Shown here: positions 7,106-17,824 of the stretch, piece by piece | Position numbering within the stretch: the stretch's first letter is position 1 | Layout of the letters: each line of letters begins with the position of its first letter | Source: Thiobacillus sp. | GTDB taxonomy: Bacteria > Pseudomonadota > Gammaproteobacteria > Burkholderiales > Thiobacillaceae | Length of the DNA stretch: 25,320 nt | Reading direction: 5' to 3' | Assembly: GCF_024708915.1 (NCBI RefSeq) | Contig: NZ_JANJXQ010000125.1 | Span: 1 to 25,320 of the forward strand | Notes under the pieces: generated by a model | Database searches by the model: none | Seen by the model: the letters and a program-made list of their open reading frames with translations, nothing else | Told to the model about the DNA's origin: nothing | Program-made: the position numbers and the translations under genes

Positions 7106-8206
7106 TCACGTTTTATTCAGCTGGCGGTGCGTCGCCACGCTCATCAGGATGCCCATCCCCAGCAGCAAGGTGATGAGCGCCGTCCCGCCATAGCTCATCA
7201 AGGGCAGCGGCACGCCGACCACCGGCAGGATGCCCGACACCATGCCCATGTTGACGAACACGTAGGTGAACAGATTGAGGCTCAGCGTGGCCGCCATCAG
7301 GCGCCCGAACTGGGTCGGCGCGCGCGCAGCGATGGTCAGGCCGCGCGCGACGATGGCCAGATACAGCCCGACTAGCAGAATCGCACCGATGTAGCCGAAC
7401 TCCTCGCCGAACACGGCGAAAACGAAATCGGTGGTGCGCTCGGGAATGAAATCGAGCTGGTTTTGCGTGCCTTGCGTCCAGCCCTTGCCGAACAGCCCGC
7501 CCGAGCCGATCGCGATGGTGGACTGGATGATGTGATAGCCGTCGCCGAGCGGGTCCGAGGTGGGATCGAGCAGGGTCAGCACGCGCCGCTGCTGGTAGTC
7601 GTGCAGCAACCCCCACACCACCGGCAGGCTTGCCGCCCCGAGTGCGGCGCCGCCGAACATGACCTTCCACGGCAGACCGGCGAAGAACAGCAGATAGAAA
7701 CCCGAAGCGCCGAGCATCAGCGCCGTGCCCAGGTCGGGCTGGCGCAGCACCAGCAGGAACGGCACCAGCAGCAGGACGCCGCCGATCAGGAAATGCTTGG
7801 CGCGCAGCACCGCCTCGTTGCGCTGGAAATACCAGGCCAGCATCAGCGGCAGCGCCAGCTTCAGCAGTTCCGACGGCTGGAAGGCCATCACGCCCAGATT
7901 CAGCCAGCGCCGCGAACCGTTGCGGATCTCGCCGAACAGCGCCACCCCGATCAGCAGCACCACCCCGGCCACATACAGGGGCGGGCCGACCTTGGACAGC
8001 AGATGCGGCGGCACGTTGGCCATCACCACCATCACCGACAGCGCCAGTCCCATGTTGACGAGATGGCCGCTGATGCGCGCCGGGCTCTGGCCCGAAGCGC
8101 TCGCCACCACCGCCAGGCTGATCCCCAGCAGCAGCAGCACCAGGGCCAGCAGGATGCCGTCGAGGTGACTCAGCCTGCGCACGATCCAGTGTCTACTCTG
8201 CGGCAT
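7106..8206 (-). CDS. rodA: RodA peptidoglycan glycosyltransferase (SEDS)
   Basis: This 366-aa SEDS-family integral membrane protein polymerises lipid II into glycan strands for lateral wall growth, working with PBP2. About ten hydrophobic helices are seen. The large periplasmic loop (QLDFIPERTTDFVFAVFGEEFG) contains the Asp, in RTTDF, that is essential in RodA/FtsW. The C-terminal PLPLMSYGGTALI is the SEDS signature. Length is normal. The start overlaps the last 14 nt of mrdA, indicating coupled translation of the polymerase and its transpeptidase. Confidence 0.96.
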   Translation of the reverse strand: MPQSRHWIVRRLSHLDGILLALVLLLLGISLAVVASASGQSPARISGHLVNMGLALSVMVVMANVPPHLLSKVGPPLYVAGVVLLIGVALFGEIRNGSRRWLNLGVMAFQPSELLKLALPLMLAWYFQRNEAVLRAKHFLIGGVLLLVPFLLVLRQPDLGTALMLGASGFYLLFFAGLPWKVMFGGAALGAASLPVVWGLLHDYQQRRVLTLLDPTSDPLGDGYHIIQSTIAIGSGGLFGKGWTQGTQNQLDFIPERTTDFVFAVFGEEFGYIGAILLVGLYLAIVARGLTIAARAPTQFGRLMAATLSLNLFTYVFVNMGMVSGILPVVGVPLPLMSYGGTALITLLLGMGILMSVATHRQLNKT

Positions 8207-10085
8207 TGCCCGCCTCCCGCTTCATGTTGCCGGGGCGTTTCCCGGTCAGGTAATAGTCGAACACTGCGCGCGCGACCGGCGCCGCGACCGAACTGCCATG
8301 GCCGCCGTTTTCCACCATCACCGCGACCGCAATGGCGGGATTTTCGGCCGGGGCATACGCGATGAACAGCGCATGGTCGCGATGCTGCCGCGCCAGGCGG
8401 CTTTCGTCGTAACGTGCGCCCTGCCTGATGCCGACCACCTGCGCCGTGCCGGTCTTGCCGGCTATCGTGTACGGCGCGCCGGCCGCGGCCACCGCCGCCG
8501 TGCCGCCCGGGCGCATCACGTCCATCATGCCTGCGCGCACCACCCCGAGATTTGCCGGGTCGATCGCCACCTGCCGCTGCACTGCGGCCGGCTGCGGCTG
8601 CCAGACATGGTCGAGCGGGTCGCGCACCGCCTGCACCAGGCGCGGCTCGATGCGTTTGCCGCCATTGGCGAGCATGGCGGTCGCCGTCGCCAGTTGCAGC
8701 GGGGTGGTCAGGTGGTAGCCCTGGCCGATGCCGGCAATCACCGTCTCGCCGGGATACCAGGCCTGCTTGAAGCGGCGCTGCTTCCAGTCGCGCGAAGGCA
8801 GCAGACCGGACGACTCGCCTTCCAGGTCGATGCCGCTTTTCTCGCCGAGGCCGAACTGCGCCAGATAGTCGTGCATGCGGTCGACCCCCATGTCCACCGC
8901 CAGTTTGTAATAGTAGATGTCGCACGACTGGGCGATGGAGCGCCGCAGATCGACAACGCCGTGGCCGCCGCGCTTCCAGTCGCGGAACTGATGGCTGCTG
9001 TTGGGCAGCGTGAAATAGCCCGGATCGACGATGCTGTCCGTGGGTTTGCGCAAGCCCAGCTCCAGCCCGGCCAGTGCCATCAGCGGCTTGATGGTCGAGC
9101 CCGGCGGGTAAATGCCGCGCAATACGCGGTTCACCATCGGACGCTCCGGCGATTCGTTGAGCGACTTCCAGGTTTCCGGGTCGATGCCGTCGACGAACAG
9201 ATTGGGGTCGAATCCCGGCTTGCTCACCAGCGCCAGCACCCCGCCGGTATTGGGATCGAGCGCCACCAGTCCGCCCAGATAATCGCCGAACGCGTGTTCG
9301 GCCACCGCCTGCAGCTCCGCATCGAGATACAGGCGCAAATCCTTGCCCGGCACCGGCGGAATCCGCGACAGCATGCGCACTGCACGGCCGCTGGCATCGG
9401 TTTCCATCTGGTCGAAGCCGGTGCGGCCGTGCAGCAGGGTTTCGTAACTCTGTTCCAGGCCGGTCTTGCCGATGTGGACGCTGCCCCTGTAATTCTGTTC
9501 GCGGCTGCCCGCGCGCAGGCGTTTCATGTCGCTGTCGTTGATGCGGCCGATAAATCCCACCACGTGCGCCATGCCGGGCCCGGCCTGGTAATTGCGGAAC
9601 AGCCTCGCCTTCACTTCCACCCCCGGCAGGCGATAGCGGTTGGCCGCCAGGATCGCCACCTCCTCGTCGCTCAGCTTGCTTTTCAGCGGCACGGTCTCGA
9701 ACTCGTGCGACTCGGCAAGCAGGCGCCGGAAACGCCGCAATTGCCCCGGTGTAATCTCGATCAACTGGCCGACCATGGCCAGCGTGGCTTCCAGATCATG
9801 GGTTTGCGCGCGCGCCAGCTCCAGCGTGTAAGCCGAATAGTTTTCCGCCAGGATGCGATCGTTGCGGTCCAGGATCAGGCCGCGGTTGGGCGCAGCCGGC
9901 ACCAGCGAAATACGGTTGCTTTCGGCGCGCTGGATATAGTAATCGTGCTGCATGATCTGCAGATAAAACGCACGCGCCAGCAGCGCGGTCGCCAGCAGCA
10001 CGACGAACACCGCGCCGGCTTTCAGCCGCCCGTGAAAACGGGACAGTTCGCGGTCCAGATTCTTGATCTGCGGCGCTAGCAGCAT
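8193..10085 (-). CDS. mrdA: Penicillin-binding protein 2 (MrdA)
   Basis: This 630-aa class B PBP is the transpeptidase of the elongasome. One N-terminal membrane helix (about 22-42) is followed by the PBP dimerisation/pedestal domain (about 60-240) and the transpeptidase domain. Its catalytic motifs are all intact: S330-T-I-K333, S387-C-D389 and K544-T-G546, in clear contrast to the dacC-like gene downstream. The ATG at 10085 (MLLAPQIKNLDREL) is chosen because it gives the usual short cytoplasmic tail and has GAGGGAA upstream. The open frame runs further to 10271, but that adds a Cys/Arg-rich stretch unlike any PBP2. It is 142 bp after mreD, the largest gap in this cluster. Confidence 0.96.
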   Translation of the reverse strand: MLLAPQIKNLDRELSRFHGRLKAGAVFVVLLATALLARAFYLQIMQHDYYIQRAESNRISLVPAAPNRGLILDRNDRILAENYSAYTLELARAQTHDLEATLAMVGQLIEITPGQLRRFRRLLAESHEFETVPLKSKLSDEEVAILAANRYRLPGVEVKARLFRNYQAGPGMAHVVGFIGRINDSDMKRLRAGSREQNYRGSVHIGKTGLEQSYETLLHGRTGFDQMETDASGRAVRMLSRIPPVPGKDLRLYLDAELQAVAEHAFGDYLGGLVALDPNTGGVLALVSKPGFDPNLFVDGIDPETWKSLNESPERPMVNRVLRGIYPPGSTIKPLMALAGLELGLRKPTDSIVDPGYFTLPNSSHQFRDWKRGGHGVVDLRRSIAQSCDIYYYKLAVDMGVDRMHDYLAQFGLGEKSGIDLEGESSGLLPSRDWKQRRFKQAWYPGETVIAGIGQGYHLTTPLQLATATAMLANGGKRIEPRLVQAVRDPLDHVWQPQPAAVQRQVAIDPANLGVVRAGMMDVMRPGGTAAVAAAGAPYTIAGKTGTAQVVGIRQGARYDESRLARQHRDHALFIAYAPAENPAIAVAVMVENGGHGSSVAAPVARAVFDYYLTGKRPGNMKREAGNAAE

Positions 10086-10227
10086 GTCCGGTTTCCCTCG
10101 CCGTACGCGTTGCGGCGTTGCCGGCCGCTCGTTGTGAACGGCACGGCAGCACACCCGGCACCCCCTGCTGCACCTCGCGGCAGCGCAATCCGCCTGGCGA
10201 AAAACGGCCGGCAGGTTTCCATTCGGC

Positions 10228-10725
10228 TCATGCCTGGTCCCGCAGGCCCTTGCCGTGCCACAGACGCACAAACCCGGCGATCAGATACCACAGCACGGTG
10301 CTGCTCAGCACCGGCAGCAGGATCACCAGCCCGGTCGGCGGATTGACCGCCAGCCAGCCAACCAGCAGCACCGCCAGCTGTACCGTCAGCAGGATGGGGA
10401 ACATCTGCGCCGCCTGCCGGAACGGATCGAATTGCAGCAGCCGCAGGCGCAGGAACAGCACCAGGTACACGCCGATCACATAGGCGATGGCGTGCTGGCC
10501 GAATACCGCGCCATCCTGAAAATCGGCCAGCAGGCCAAGAAAAAATGCCGTTGCAAAACCGATGCGGGCGGGCTGATGCAAGGCCCAGAACAGTACGCCG
10601 ACCAGCACGAAATCCGGCCGCAAGGCCAGCGTCCAACCCGACCACGGCAGCTGCTCCAGCAGCACCGCCAGGGTCAGGCTGCCGAGAATGCGGCGCCAGT
10701 TGCCAACAGTCTGGGGGGCGCTCAT
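10228..10725 (-). CDS. mreD: Rod shape-determining protein MreD
   Basis: MreD is a small integral membrane protein of the elongasome. This copy is 165 aa with five or so hydrophobic helices and the family stretch LRPDFVLVGVLFWALHQPARIG followed by GLLADFQDGAVFGQHA, each recognisable in proteobacterial MreD. The start (MSAPQTVGNW) overlaps the mreC stop by 4 nt (ATGA). A 142-bp stretch without a gene (10086-10227) separates it from mrdA. I see only the mrdA ribosome-binding site there and no convincing terminator, so transcription probably reads through. Confidence 0.93.
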   Translation of the reverse strand: MSAPQTVGNWRRILGSLTLAVLLEQLPWSGWTLALRPDFVLVGVLFWALHQPARIGFATAFFLGLLADFQDGAVFGQHAIAYVIGVYLVLFLRLRLLQFDPFRQAAQMFPILLTVQLAVLLVGWLAVNPPTGLVILLPVLSSTVLWYLIAGFVRLWHGKGLRDQA

Positions 10726-11567
10726 GGTTGGGTTACCTGCGGTTCGGCGACGAGTATCAGCACCGCCCGGGAACGGTCGAGACCCGCCAGCGGCAGGCAT
10801 TCCACCCGTAGATAGGGGCTGGATTGCGAGCGGGAAACCCGGCTCACGCGCGCCACCGGGATGCCGGCCGGGTACACCCGGTCGATGCCCGATGTCAGCA
10901 GACGGTCGCCAGGCTGGATGTCGGTCTGGGTCGGCATGTAGCGCAGTTCCATCTGGCCGTGTCCGCTGCCGGCGGCCAGCCCGCGCTGGCCGGTGCGCTC
11001 GACGAACACGGGCGTCAGCTGGTCCGGATTGCTCACCAGCGTGACTTCGCTCGCGCCGGGAAAGACCCGGCTCAGCTGCCCCACCAGCCCGATAGCGTCG
11101 ACCACCGGCAGCCCGCTGCGCAGCCCCGCGCCAGCACCGAGATCCAGCGTGATGCGCTGGGAGAACCAGTCGTGTCCCTGATACAGCATGGCGGCCCGCG
11201 CCAACTGCTGCCCAGGGCGGGTTTGCAGCTGCATCAGGGCGCGCAATTCGGCGTTTTCGCGCGCCAGGTCCCGCGCCGTATTCACGCCGACGAGCAACCG
11301 CGCCCGTTCGGCCAGCAGCGTATCGCGCTCTTTTTGCAGGAGACGGTGGCGGGTAAAAAATCCGCCGAGTTCGGTGGCGACTGCGGCGGGCGCGCGCATG
11401 GCTTCGCGTACCGGCTGCAGCAACAGCGAAAACCCGCTGCGCACGCCTTCGAGCGCGTGATAGCGGGTATCGAGCACCACGCAGCTCGCGCCGACCAGCA
11501 GCCAGATCAACAGGCGTGCCGTCGGCCCCAGCCGGCGGGCGAACATGAGCTGTCCCGGCGTCGCCAT
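10722..11567 (-). CDS. mreC: Rod shape-determining protein MreC
   Basis: MreC is the bitopic scaffold linking cytoplasmic MreB to PBP2. This copy is 281 aa: a short cytoplasmic tail, one membrane helix (about 17-34), a coiled coil (about 76-115, with RHRLLQKERDTLLAERARLL), and a beta-rich periplasmic domain. The periplasmic domain has the family stretch GQHDWF/GHDWFSQ near 129-135 and LVSNPDQLTPVFVERTGQRG near 180-197. Length is on the short side but complete. The stop overlaps mreD by 4 nt, and mreB lies 32 bp upstream. Confidence 0.94.
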   Translation of the reverse strand: MATPGQLMFARRLGPTARLLIWLLVGASCVVLDTRYHALEGVRSGFSLLLQPVREAMRAPAAVATELGGFFTRHRLLQKERDTLLAERARLLVGVNTARDLARENAELRALMQLQTRPGQQLARAAMLYQGHDWFSQRITLDLGAGAGLRSGLPVVDAIGLVGQLSRVFPGASEVTLVSNPDQLTPVFVERTGQRGLAAGSGHGQMELRYMPTQTDIQPGDRLLTSGIDRVYPAGIPVARVSRVSRSQSSPYLRVECLPLAGLDRSRAVLILVAEPQVTQP

Positions 11568-11599
11568 CGCTTACTTTCCGGGATACCGCACAGCCACGC

Positions 11600-13034
<1,435 letters not shown>

Positions 13035-13037
13035 GCC

Positions 13038-14513
13038 ATGTCCGAATCCTCCCTTTCCGCACTTGCCGCGCAACTTGCCGGCAAGCAGATTTCCAGCCGC
13101 GAACTGGCGCAGACCTACCTCGATCGCATCGCCGCGCTGAATCCGACGATCAATGCCTTCATCACGGTCGACGCCGAAAAAACCCTGGCCGAAGCGGCCG
13201 CCGCCGACGCGCTGATCGCCGCCGGCCAGGCCGGCCCGCTCACCGGCGTGCCGATCGCCCACAAGGACATCTTCTGCACCGACGGCTGGCTCACCACCTG
13301 CGGCTCGAAAATGCTGCACAACTTCGTCGCCCCCTACGACGCGCACGTGATCCAGCGCTTCAAGGCCGCCGGCATGCCGAGCCTGGGCAAGACCAACATG
13401 GACGAATTCGCCATGGGCTCGTCGAACGAGACCAGCTTCTATGGCGCAGTCAAGAACCCGTGGGATACCGCCCGCGTGCCGGGCGGCTCGTCCGGCGGCG
13501 CAGCAGCGTGCGTCGCCGCGCGCATGGCGCCCGCCGCCACCGGCACCGACACCGGCGGCTCGATCCGCCAGCCGGCCGCGTTCACCGGCATCACCGGCCT
13601 CAAGCCCACCTACGGCCTGGTGTCGCGCTACGGCATGATCGCCTTCGCCTCCAGCCTCGACCAGGCCGGGCCGATGGCGCCGTCGGCCGAGGACTGCGCG
13701 CTGCTCTTGAACGTGATGACCGGCTTCGACCCCAACGACTCGACCAGTCTGGAGCGCGAGAAGGAAGACTACACGCGCGACCTCGACAAGCCGCTCGCCG
13801 GCCTGCGCGTCGGGCTCCCCAGGGAATTTTTCGCCGAGGGCCTCAACAACGAAGTCGCATCAGCCGTCGAGACGGCGGTCGCCGAGCTGAAGAAGCTCGG
13901 CGCCATCCCGGTCGATATCTCGCTCGCCAATTCGCAGCTGGCGATCCCCGTCTACTACGTGCTCGCGCCGGCCGAGGCCTCATCCAATCTGTCGCGCTTC
14001 GACGGCGTGCGCTACGGCTACCGCGCGCCGGACTACGCCAGCCTCGACGACATGTACTGCAAGACCCGCGCGCAGGGTTTCGGCGCCGAGGTCAAGCGCC
14101 GCATCCTGATCGGCGCCTACGTGCTCTCGCACGGCTACTACGACGCCTACTACCTGCAGGCGCAGAAAATCCGCCGCCTGATCGCCGACGACTTCAGCGA
14201 AGCGTTCGAGACCTGCGACGTCATCCTCGGCCCCACCGCGCCCGGCACCGCGTTCAAGCTGGGCGAAAAATCCGACGACCCGGTGGAGATGTATCTGAAC
14301 GACCTCTACACCATCCCCGCCAACCTCGCCGGCCTGCCCGGCATGAGCTTGCCGTGCGGCTTCGATTCCAAGGGGCTGCCGATTGGCATGCAGCTGGTCG
14401 GCAACTATTTTTCCGAGGCGAAGATGCTCAACGTCGCCCACCAGTACCAGCGCGCCACCGACTGGCACATGCGGCTACCGCCGCAGGGTGAGGCGTCAGG
14501 CGAGAGGCGTTAG
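13038..14513 (+). CDS. gatA: Asp/Glu-tRNA amidotransferase subunit A
   Basis: GatA is the amidase-signature subunit that releases ammonia from glutamine for the GatB active site. The protein is 491 aa. The Ser-cisSer-Lys triad is visible: K76 in IAHKDIFC, cis-S151 in PGGSSGG, and nucleophile S175 in [11 protein letters not shown]. The end of the protein (about [13 protein letters not shown]) lies inside a 14-bp tandem DNA repeat that supplies the last codons and the TAG stop, so the tail may have been rewritten by the repeat. gatB follows after 71 bp of repetitive sequence. Confidence 0.97.
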   Translation: MSESSLSALAAQLAGKQISSRELAQTYLDRIAALNPTINAFITVDAEKTLAEAAAADALIAAGQAGPLTGVPIAHKDIFCTDGWLTTCGSKMLHNFVAPYDAHVIQRFKAAGMPSLGKTNMDEFAMGSSNETSFYGAVKNPWDTARVPGGSSGGAAACVAARMAPAATGTDTGGSIRQPAAFTGITGLKPTYGLVSRYGMIAFASSLDQAGPMAPSAEDCALLLNVMTGFDPNDSTSLEREKEDYTRDLDKPLAGLRVGLPREFFAEGLNNEVASAVETAVAELKKLGAIPVDISLANSQLAIPVYYVLAPAEASSNLSRFDGVRYGYRAPDYASLDDMYCKTRAQGFGAEVKRRILIGAYVLSHGYYDAYYLQAQKIRRLIADDFSEAFETCDVILGPTAPGTAFKLGEKSDDPVEMYLNDLYTIPANLAGLPGMSLPCGFDSKGLPIGMQLVGNYFSEAKMLNVAHQYQRATDWHMRLPPQGEASGERR

Positions 14514-14572
14514 GCGATGATGATGACCTTGTTCTGGGCCTTGCTCCTCACCCCTCACCCCTCACTCCTCAC
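14490..14572. repeat. Short tandem repeats across the gatA-gatB junction
   Basis: Two adjacent 14-bp units (14490-14503 and 14504-14517, GAGGCGTYAGGCGA) span the gatA stop codon. A second array of heptamers follows: CCTCACC, CCTCACC, CCTCACT, CCTCAC at 14546-14572. It sits immediately before the gatB ribosome-binding site (GAGGTT, 14573-14578). GGGTGAGG at 14487-14494 is the reverse complement of CCTCACCC at 14553-14560, so the mRNA could fold a stem across the junction. Confidence 0.75.
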
Positions 14573-14584
14573 GAGGTTCCATTT

Positions 14585-16015
14585 ATGAAGTGGGAGACCG
14601 TCATCGGGCTGGAAGTCCACACCCAGCTCGCCACGAAATCCAAGATTTTCTCCGGCAGCAGCACCGCCTTCGGCGCCGCGCCCAACACCCAGGCCTCCGC
14701 AGTCGATATCGCGCTGCCGGGTGTGCTGCCCGTATTGAACCGCGGCGCAGTCGAGTGCGCGATCAAATTCGGCCTGGCGATCGGCGCGACACTCAACCGC
14801 GTCAACGTGTTCGACCGCAAGAACTACTTCTACCCGGATCTGCCCAAGGGCTACCAGATCAGCCAGTTGGCCAAGCCCATCGTCGAGGGCGGCGCGCTGA
14901 AAATCGTGGTCGACGGCGAAGAAAGAACCATCCATCTCACCCGCGCGCACATGGAAGAGGACGCCGGCAAGTCGCTGCACGAGGACTTCCACGGCATGAG
15001 CGGGATCGACCTCAACCGCGCCGGCACCCCGCTTTTGGAGATCGTCTCCGAGCCTGAGATGCGGTCTTCCGCCGAGGCCGTGGCCTATGCGAAGGCATTG
15101 CACACGCTGGTGACCTGGATCGGCATCTGCGACGGCAGCATGCAGGAAGGCAGCTTCCGCGTCGACGCCAACGTCTCGGTGCGCCCGGTCGGGCAGGCCG
15201 AATTCGGCACCCGCCGCGAAATCAAGAACCTCAACTCCTTCCGCTTCCTGCAGCAGGCGATCGACTACGAAGTCCGCTGGCAGATCGAGACGCTGGAAGA
15301 CGGCGGCCGCGTCACTCAGGCCACGGTGCTGTTCGATCCCGACACGGGCGAGACGCGCATGATGCGCAGCAAGGAAGACGCGCACGACTACCGTTACTTC
15401 CCCGACCCCGACCTGCTGCCGGTGAAACTCGACGAAGGCTGGATCGAGGCGGTGCGCGCCGCGCTGCCCGAACTGCCGGTGGCGATGCAGGCGCGCTTCC
15501 AGAACGACTACGGCGTGTCGGCCTACGACGCGGCGGTGCTCACCGGCTCGCGCGCGCTCGCCGCCTACTTCGAGGCTGCAGCCCAACAATCAGGACAGCC
15601 CAAACTCGCCGCCAACTGGGTGATGGGCGAGCTTTCGGCCGCGTTGAACAAGGCTGAACTCGACATCGCGGCGAGCCCGGTTTCCGCCGCCCGGCTCGGC
15701 GCGCTGATCGCGCGCATCCAGGACGGCACGCTATCCGGCAAGCTCGCCAGGCAGGTGTTCGAAGGGCTGTGGGAAGGCGCCGGCGAAGTCGACGCCATCA
15801 TCGAGGCGCGCGGACTCAAGCAGATGTCCGACTCCGGTGAACTGGAGAAGATCGTCGACGACGTGCTGGCCGCGAATCAAAAATCGGTCGAGGAATTCCG
15901 TGCCGGCAAGGACAAGGCATTCAACGCGCTGGTCGGCCAGGTGATGAAAGCCAGTAAAGGCAAGGCCAACCCGGCGCAGGTCAACGAACTGCTGAAAGCC
16001 AGGCTGCAGAATTGA
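14585..16015 (+). CDS. gatB: Asp/Glu-tRNA amidotransferase subunit B
   Basis: GatB is the 476-aa subunit that binds mis-acylated tRNA, phosphorylates the amino acid side chain and performs transamidation. The opening [17 protein letters not shown] and [15 protein letters not shown] are GatB hallmarks. [14 protein letters not shown] around 268-281 is the other diagnostic stretch. A C-terminal helical/YqeY-like tail (about 330-476) contains [13 protein letters not shown]. The start ATG has GAGGTT 6 nt upstream. The gene is followed by 65 bp and then an intrinsic terminator, so the operon ends here. Confidence 0.97.
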   Translation: MKWETVIGLEVHTQLATKSKIFSGSSTAFGAAPNTQASAVDIALPGVLPVLNRGAVECAIKFGLAIGATLNRVNVFDRKNYFYPDLPKGYQISQLAKPIVEGGALKIVVDGEERTIHLTRAHMEEDAGKSLHEDFHGMSGIDLNRAGTPLLEIVSEPEMRSSAEAVAYAKALHTLVTWIGICDGSMQEGSFRVDANVSVRPVGQAEFGTRREIKNLNSFRFLQQAIDYEVRWQIETLEDGGRVTQATVLFDPDTGETRMMRSKEDAHDYRYFPDPDLLPVKLDEGWIEAVRAALPELPVAMQARFQNDYGVSAYDAAVLTGSRALAAYFEAAAQQSGQPKLAANWVMGELSAALNKAELDIAASPVSAARLGALIARIQDGTLSGKLARQVFEGLWEGAGEVDAIIEARGLKQMSDSGELEKIVDDVLAANQKSVEEFRAGKDKAFNALVGQVMKASKGKANPAQVNELLKARLQN

Positions 16016-16080
16016 ATAAAGCGGCCTGGGCGGACATCCGCTAGCCAGCCGTTACGGGTAACTGTTGATACTTCAATTGA

Positions 16081-16112
16081 AGGCCGTGCTCCTGTTGGGG
16101 AGCGGCCTTTTT
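16081..16112 (+). terminator. Intrinsic terminator of gatCAB
   Basis: AGGCCGTGCTCC and GGGAGCGGCCT form a GC-rich stem with one unpaired T near the base and a TGTTG-type loop, followed by a T-run at 16108-16112. It lies 65 bp after the gatB stop and is oriented for the + strand. On the - strand it could weakly stop hipAB transcripts, but only TTCAATTG follows the stem there. Confidence 0.8.
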
Positions 16113-16152
16113 CGTTGAAGAAGAAACTTCCTTCGGGGCCTCGACCACCCTG

Positions 16153-16455
16153 TCAGACGCCGGGCTGCTCAAGCCCTTGAACTGCTGCCACGGAAAGTCG
16201 AAGTCCGAGCACGCCAAGGATGCGGTCCAGGGTCTGAACGGTGCCCTGACTGACACCCCGTTCGATGTCTTGAACAGTCCGGGGAGACACGCCTGCCAAC
16301 TTGGCCAAATCGGCTGTGGTCAGGCGCAAGCCTTTCTTGAGGTGACACACTGCTTCCTGCAATGACCACTCGGGATGGGACAGCAGGTCATTCATCACTT
16401 GCTGACGCAGCTCCATCTGCTGCGACAAGGTCAAGGGCTTGTAGCGTTTGTCCAT
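16153..16455 (-). CDS. hipB: HipB-type helix-turn-helix regulator/antitoxin
   Basis: This 100-aa XRE/Cro-type DNA-binding protein has its helix-turn-helix at about residues 45-85 (LTTADLAKLAGVSPRTVQDIERG, then VQTLDRILGVLGLRL), like HipB antitoxins. A roughly 40-residue N-terminal extension (MDKRYKPLTLSQQMELRQQV) precedes it. It starts at ATG 16455 with AAGGAAAG overlapping the hipA TAA, so it is translated right after hipA. It likely neutralises HipA and represses the shared promoter, perhaps at the dyads near 17751-17824. The longer open frame to 16842 is antitoxin sequence fused to hipA antisense-frame noise and was rejected. Confidence 0.85.
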   Translation of the reverse strand: MDKRYKPLTLSQQMELRQQVMNDLLSHPEWSLQEAVCHLKKGLRLTTADLAKLAGVSPRTVQDIERGVSQGTVQTLDRILGVLGLRLSVAAVQGLEQPGV

Positions 16456-16465
16456 GCGGCTTTCC

Positions 16466-17755
16466 TTACTGAAGCAGCTCCAGAGCCTGGGCCTGGGCCT
16501 GGATGCCGCGCACCAGGTAAAGGTGTATCTCTGGCTCCAGCCCAAACTCATCGCCCCTCTCGGCCACGTCACGCAAGGGGCCGGCCATGGCCTGTAGTCC
16601 GGATACCAGCGGCTCCCGAGCCAGTCCCGTGCGTGCGCACACAGTGTCCAGGACAGCCTTCCAGTCCACCCCCTGCTGCTCTTTTCCCTGCCAGCGTATG
16701 CGCCGCGCCAACCCGTCCGGGTGCAGGTACATGGGGGCGAAGTCAAAGACCGGCGCCAACTGGACGTTGCCCGCGAAGTCGCGCTGTATCGCCGTATTGC
16801 GGGCATGGTTATCCTTGTTGCCGAAAGCGAGATTGGCGACATCCCGTTTCAGGTACTCAAGCAATTCGTCGTCTGGCCGAGTGCAGGCTGTGGCGAGGCG
16901 GGCACAGACGTCGTCGTGGGTGGGCGCAACACCGAAGCCCGCCATACCCATAAGCGCCGCCAGGCTTTCCTGCCCCAGGCGCGTGACCTCCCCGGACTCT
17001 GCCACCCGATCAAAACGCGGGATGAAGAGAGCCCGCTCTCGCAGCGTCAGGGATGCGTGCACGCGCAGGCCAATGTGGGCGGCAATACTCATGTAAGGTG
17101 CCTCATGCCGCAGGATGGCGGCCAGTTGCTCGTTGGGGCCGCGACCAAACTTGATGATGTAGTGCGTCACCGCCTCCGTGTCGGGGAGCGTGTGGTCCAG
17201 ATAAAGCAGACCATCCCGGGCTCGCGTCATGAGAATCTTTGGCCATTCACCTTGAACCCCCGAGGAGCCAGCAATGAAAAGGCCGTGCAGGCTGAGGTAG
17301 TGCATGAAATCCTCGGACCTGGCCGCGACCTCCTCGTCGGTGAAGCCCCTGACAGTACCCGTGCGGGTGGCCAGCCAGTCGGCGGCCTCCTTCACCCGAA
17401 GGTGGCCGATGGGATTGCCTGCCCCAGTCAGAAGCAGGGGCCAGTCAGCATCCGCTTCGGCGGTCTCCGGAAAACCGAGTTGGCGCAGAAGCTCCGCGCG
17501 ACCATAACCTTGAGGCAGCATGTCCAGGAGGAAGCCCGGCCAATGCCCAGGTTTCCAGGGCCGTAGCCCAACTGGAAGCTGGCTACCCAGCGCCCAGGCA
17601 TCCCGAGCCCCGGTGTGCAACAAGGCCCATTCAGCTGCGTAAGCTGTGTAGGTGGGGGTCCGCCAACCCAATGCCGGGTCTCCCAGCAAGGCGACGCTGG
17701 CGACGTCCTGCCACTGCCCGGCAGCAAAGAGTTGAATGGTGCTCTCGTGCTTCAT
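16466..17755 (-). CDS. hipA: HipA-family serine/threonine kinase toxin
   Basis: This 429-aa HipA-type kinase has an N-terminal coupling domain (about 1-120) and a kinase-like core. Visible features are the Gly/Ser loop GSSGVQGEWPK (163-173), the ATP-binding lysine K202 in YIIKFG, the catalytic loop GNKDNHARN with D315 and N320, and the metal-binding DFx motif as PVFDFAP (D338). All key residues are kept, so an active kinase is expected. E. coli HipA phosphorylates GltX; the target here is unknown. Toxin precedes antitoxin, opposite to E. coli hipBA. No ribosome-binding site is seen before the ATG at 17755, and a -10-like TATATT (17770-17765) lies only 9 nt upstream, so the message may be nearly leaderless. 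Confidence 0.9.
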   Translation of the reverse strand: MKHESTIQLFAAGQWQDVASVALLGDPALGWRTPTYTAYAAEWALLHTGARDAWALGSQLPVGLRPWKPGHWPGFLLDMLPQGYGRAELLRQLGFPETAEADADWPLLLTGAGNPIGHLRVKEAADWLATRTGTVRGFTDEEVAARSEDFMHYLSLHGLFIAGSSGVQGEWPKILMTRARDGLLYLDHTLPDTEAVTHYIIKFGRGPNEQLAAILRHEAPYMSIAAHIGLRVHASLTLRERALFIPRFDRVAESGEVTRLGQESLAALMGMAGFGVAPTHDDVCARLATACTRPDDELLEYLKRDVANLAFGNKDNHARNTAIQRDFAGNVQLAPVFDFAPMYLHPDGLARRIRWQGKEQQGVDWKAVLDTVCARTGLAREPLVSGLQAMAGPLRDVAERGDEFGLEPEIHLYLVRGIQAQAQALELLQ

Positions 17756-17824
17756 TTACACATAAATATATCATCAATACAACCAGAAAGCAGTTCGTAT
17801 ACGATAGTTTTATGTGTAAATGAA
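17751..17824. promoter_or_regulatory. hipA control region with 16-bp perfect inverted repeat
   Basis: TTCATTTACACATAAA (17751-17766) is exactly the reverse complement of 17809-17824. The left arm covers the hipA ATG. Each arm carries its own dyad, TTTA-N4-TAAA. The 42-bp spacer is AT-rich and holds a further 10-bp palindrome, TCGTATACGA (17795-17804). The whole stretch is far poorer in GC than its surroundings. Operators for the HipB-type regulator are the simplest reading. The rest of the gap, to 17925, shows nothing further. Confidence 0.6.

Noticed and set aside
10086..10271. N-terminal extension of mrdA
   Set aside because: The Cys/Arg-rich sequence is unlike PBP2 and overlaps the mreD end; the ATG at 10085 has a proper ribosome-binding site.
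13460..14491. +1 frame protein (343 aa) inside gatA
   Set aside because: It is an Arg-rich shadow of GatA, whose catalytic motifs are all in the annotated frame.
16016..16152. Possible attachment site or tRNA remnant beside hipB
   Set aside because: Only the gatB terminator and short self-complementary bits were found; there is no tRNA fold or duplicated flank.
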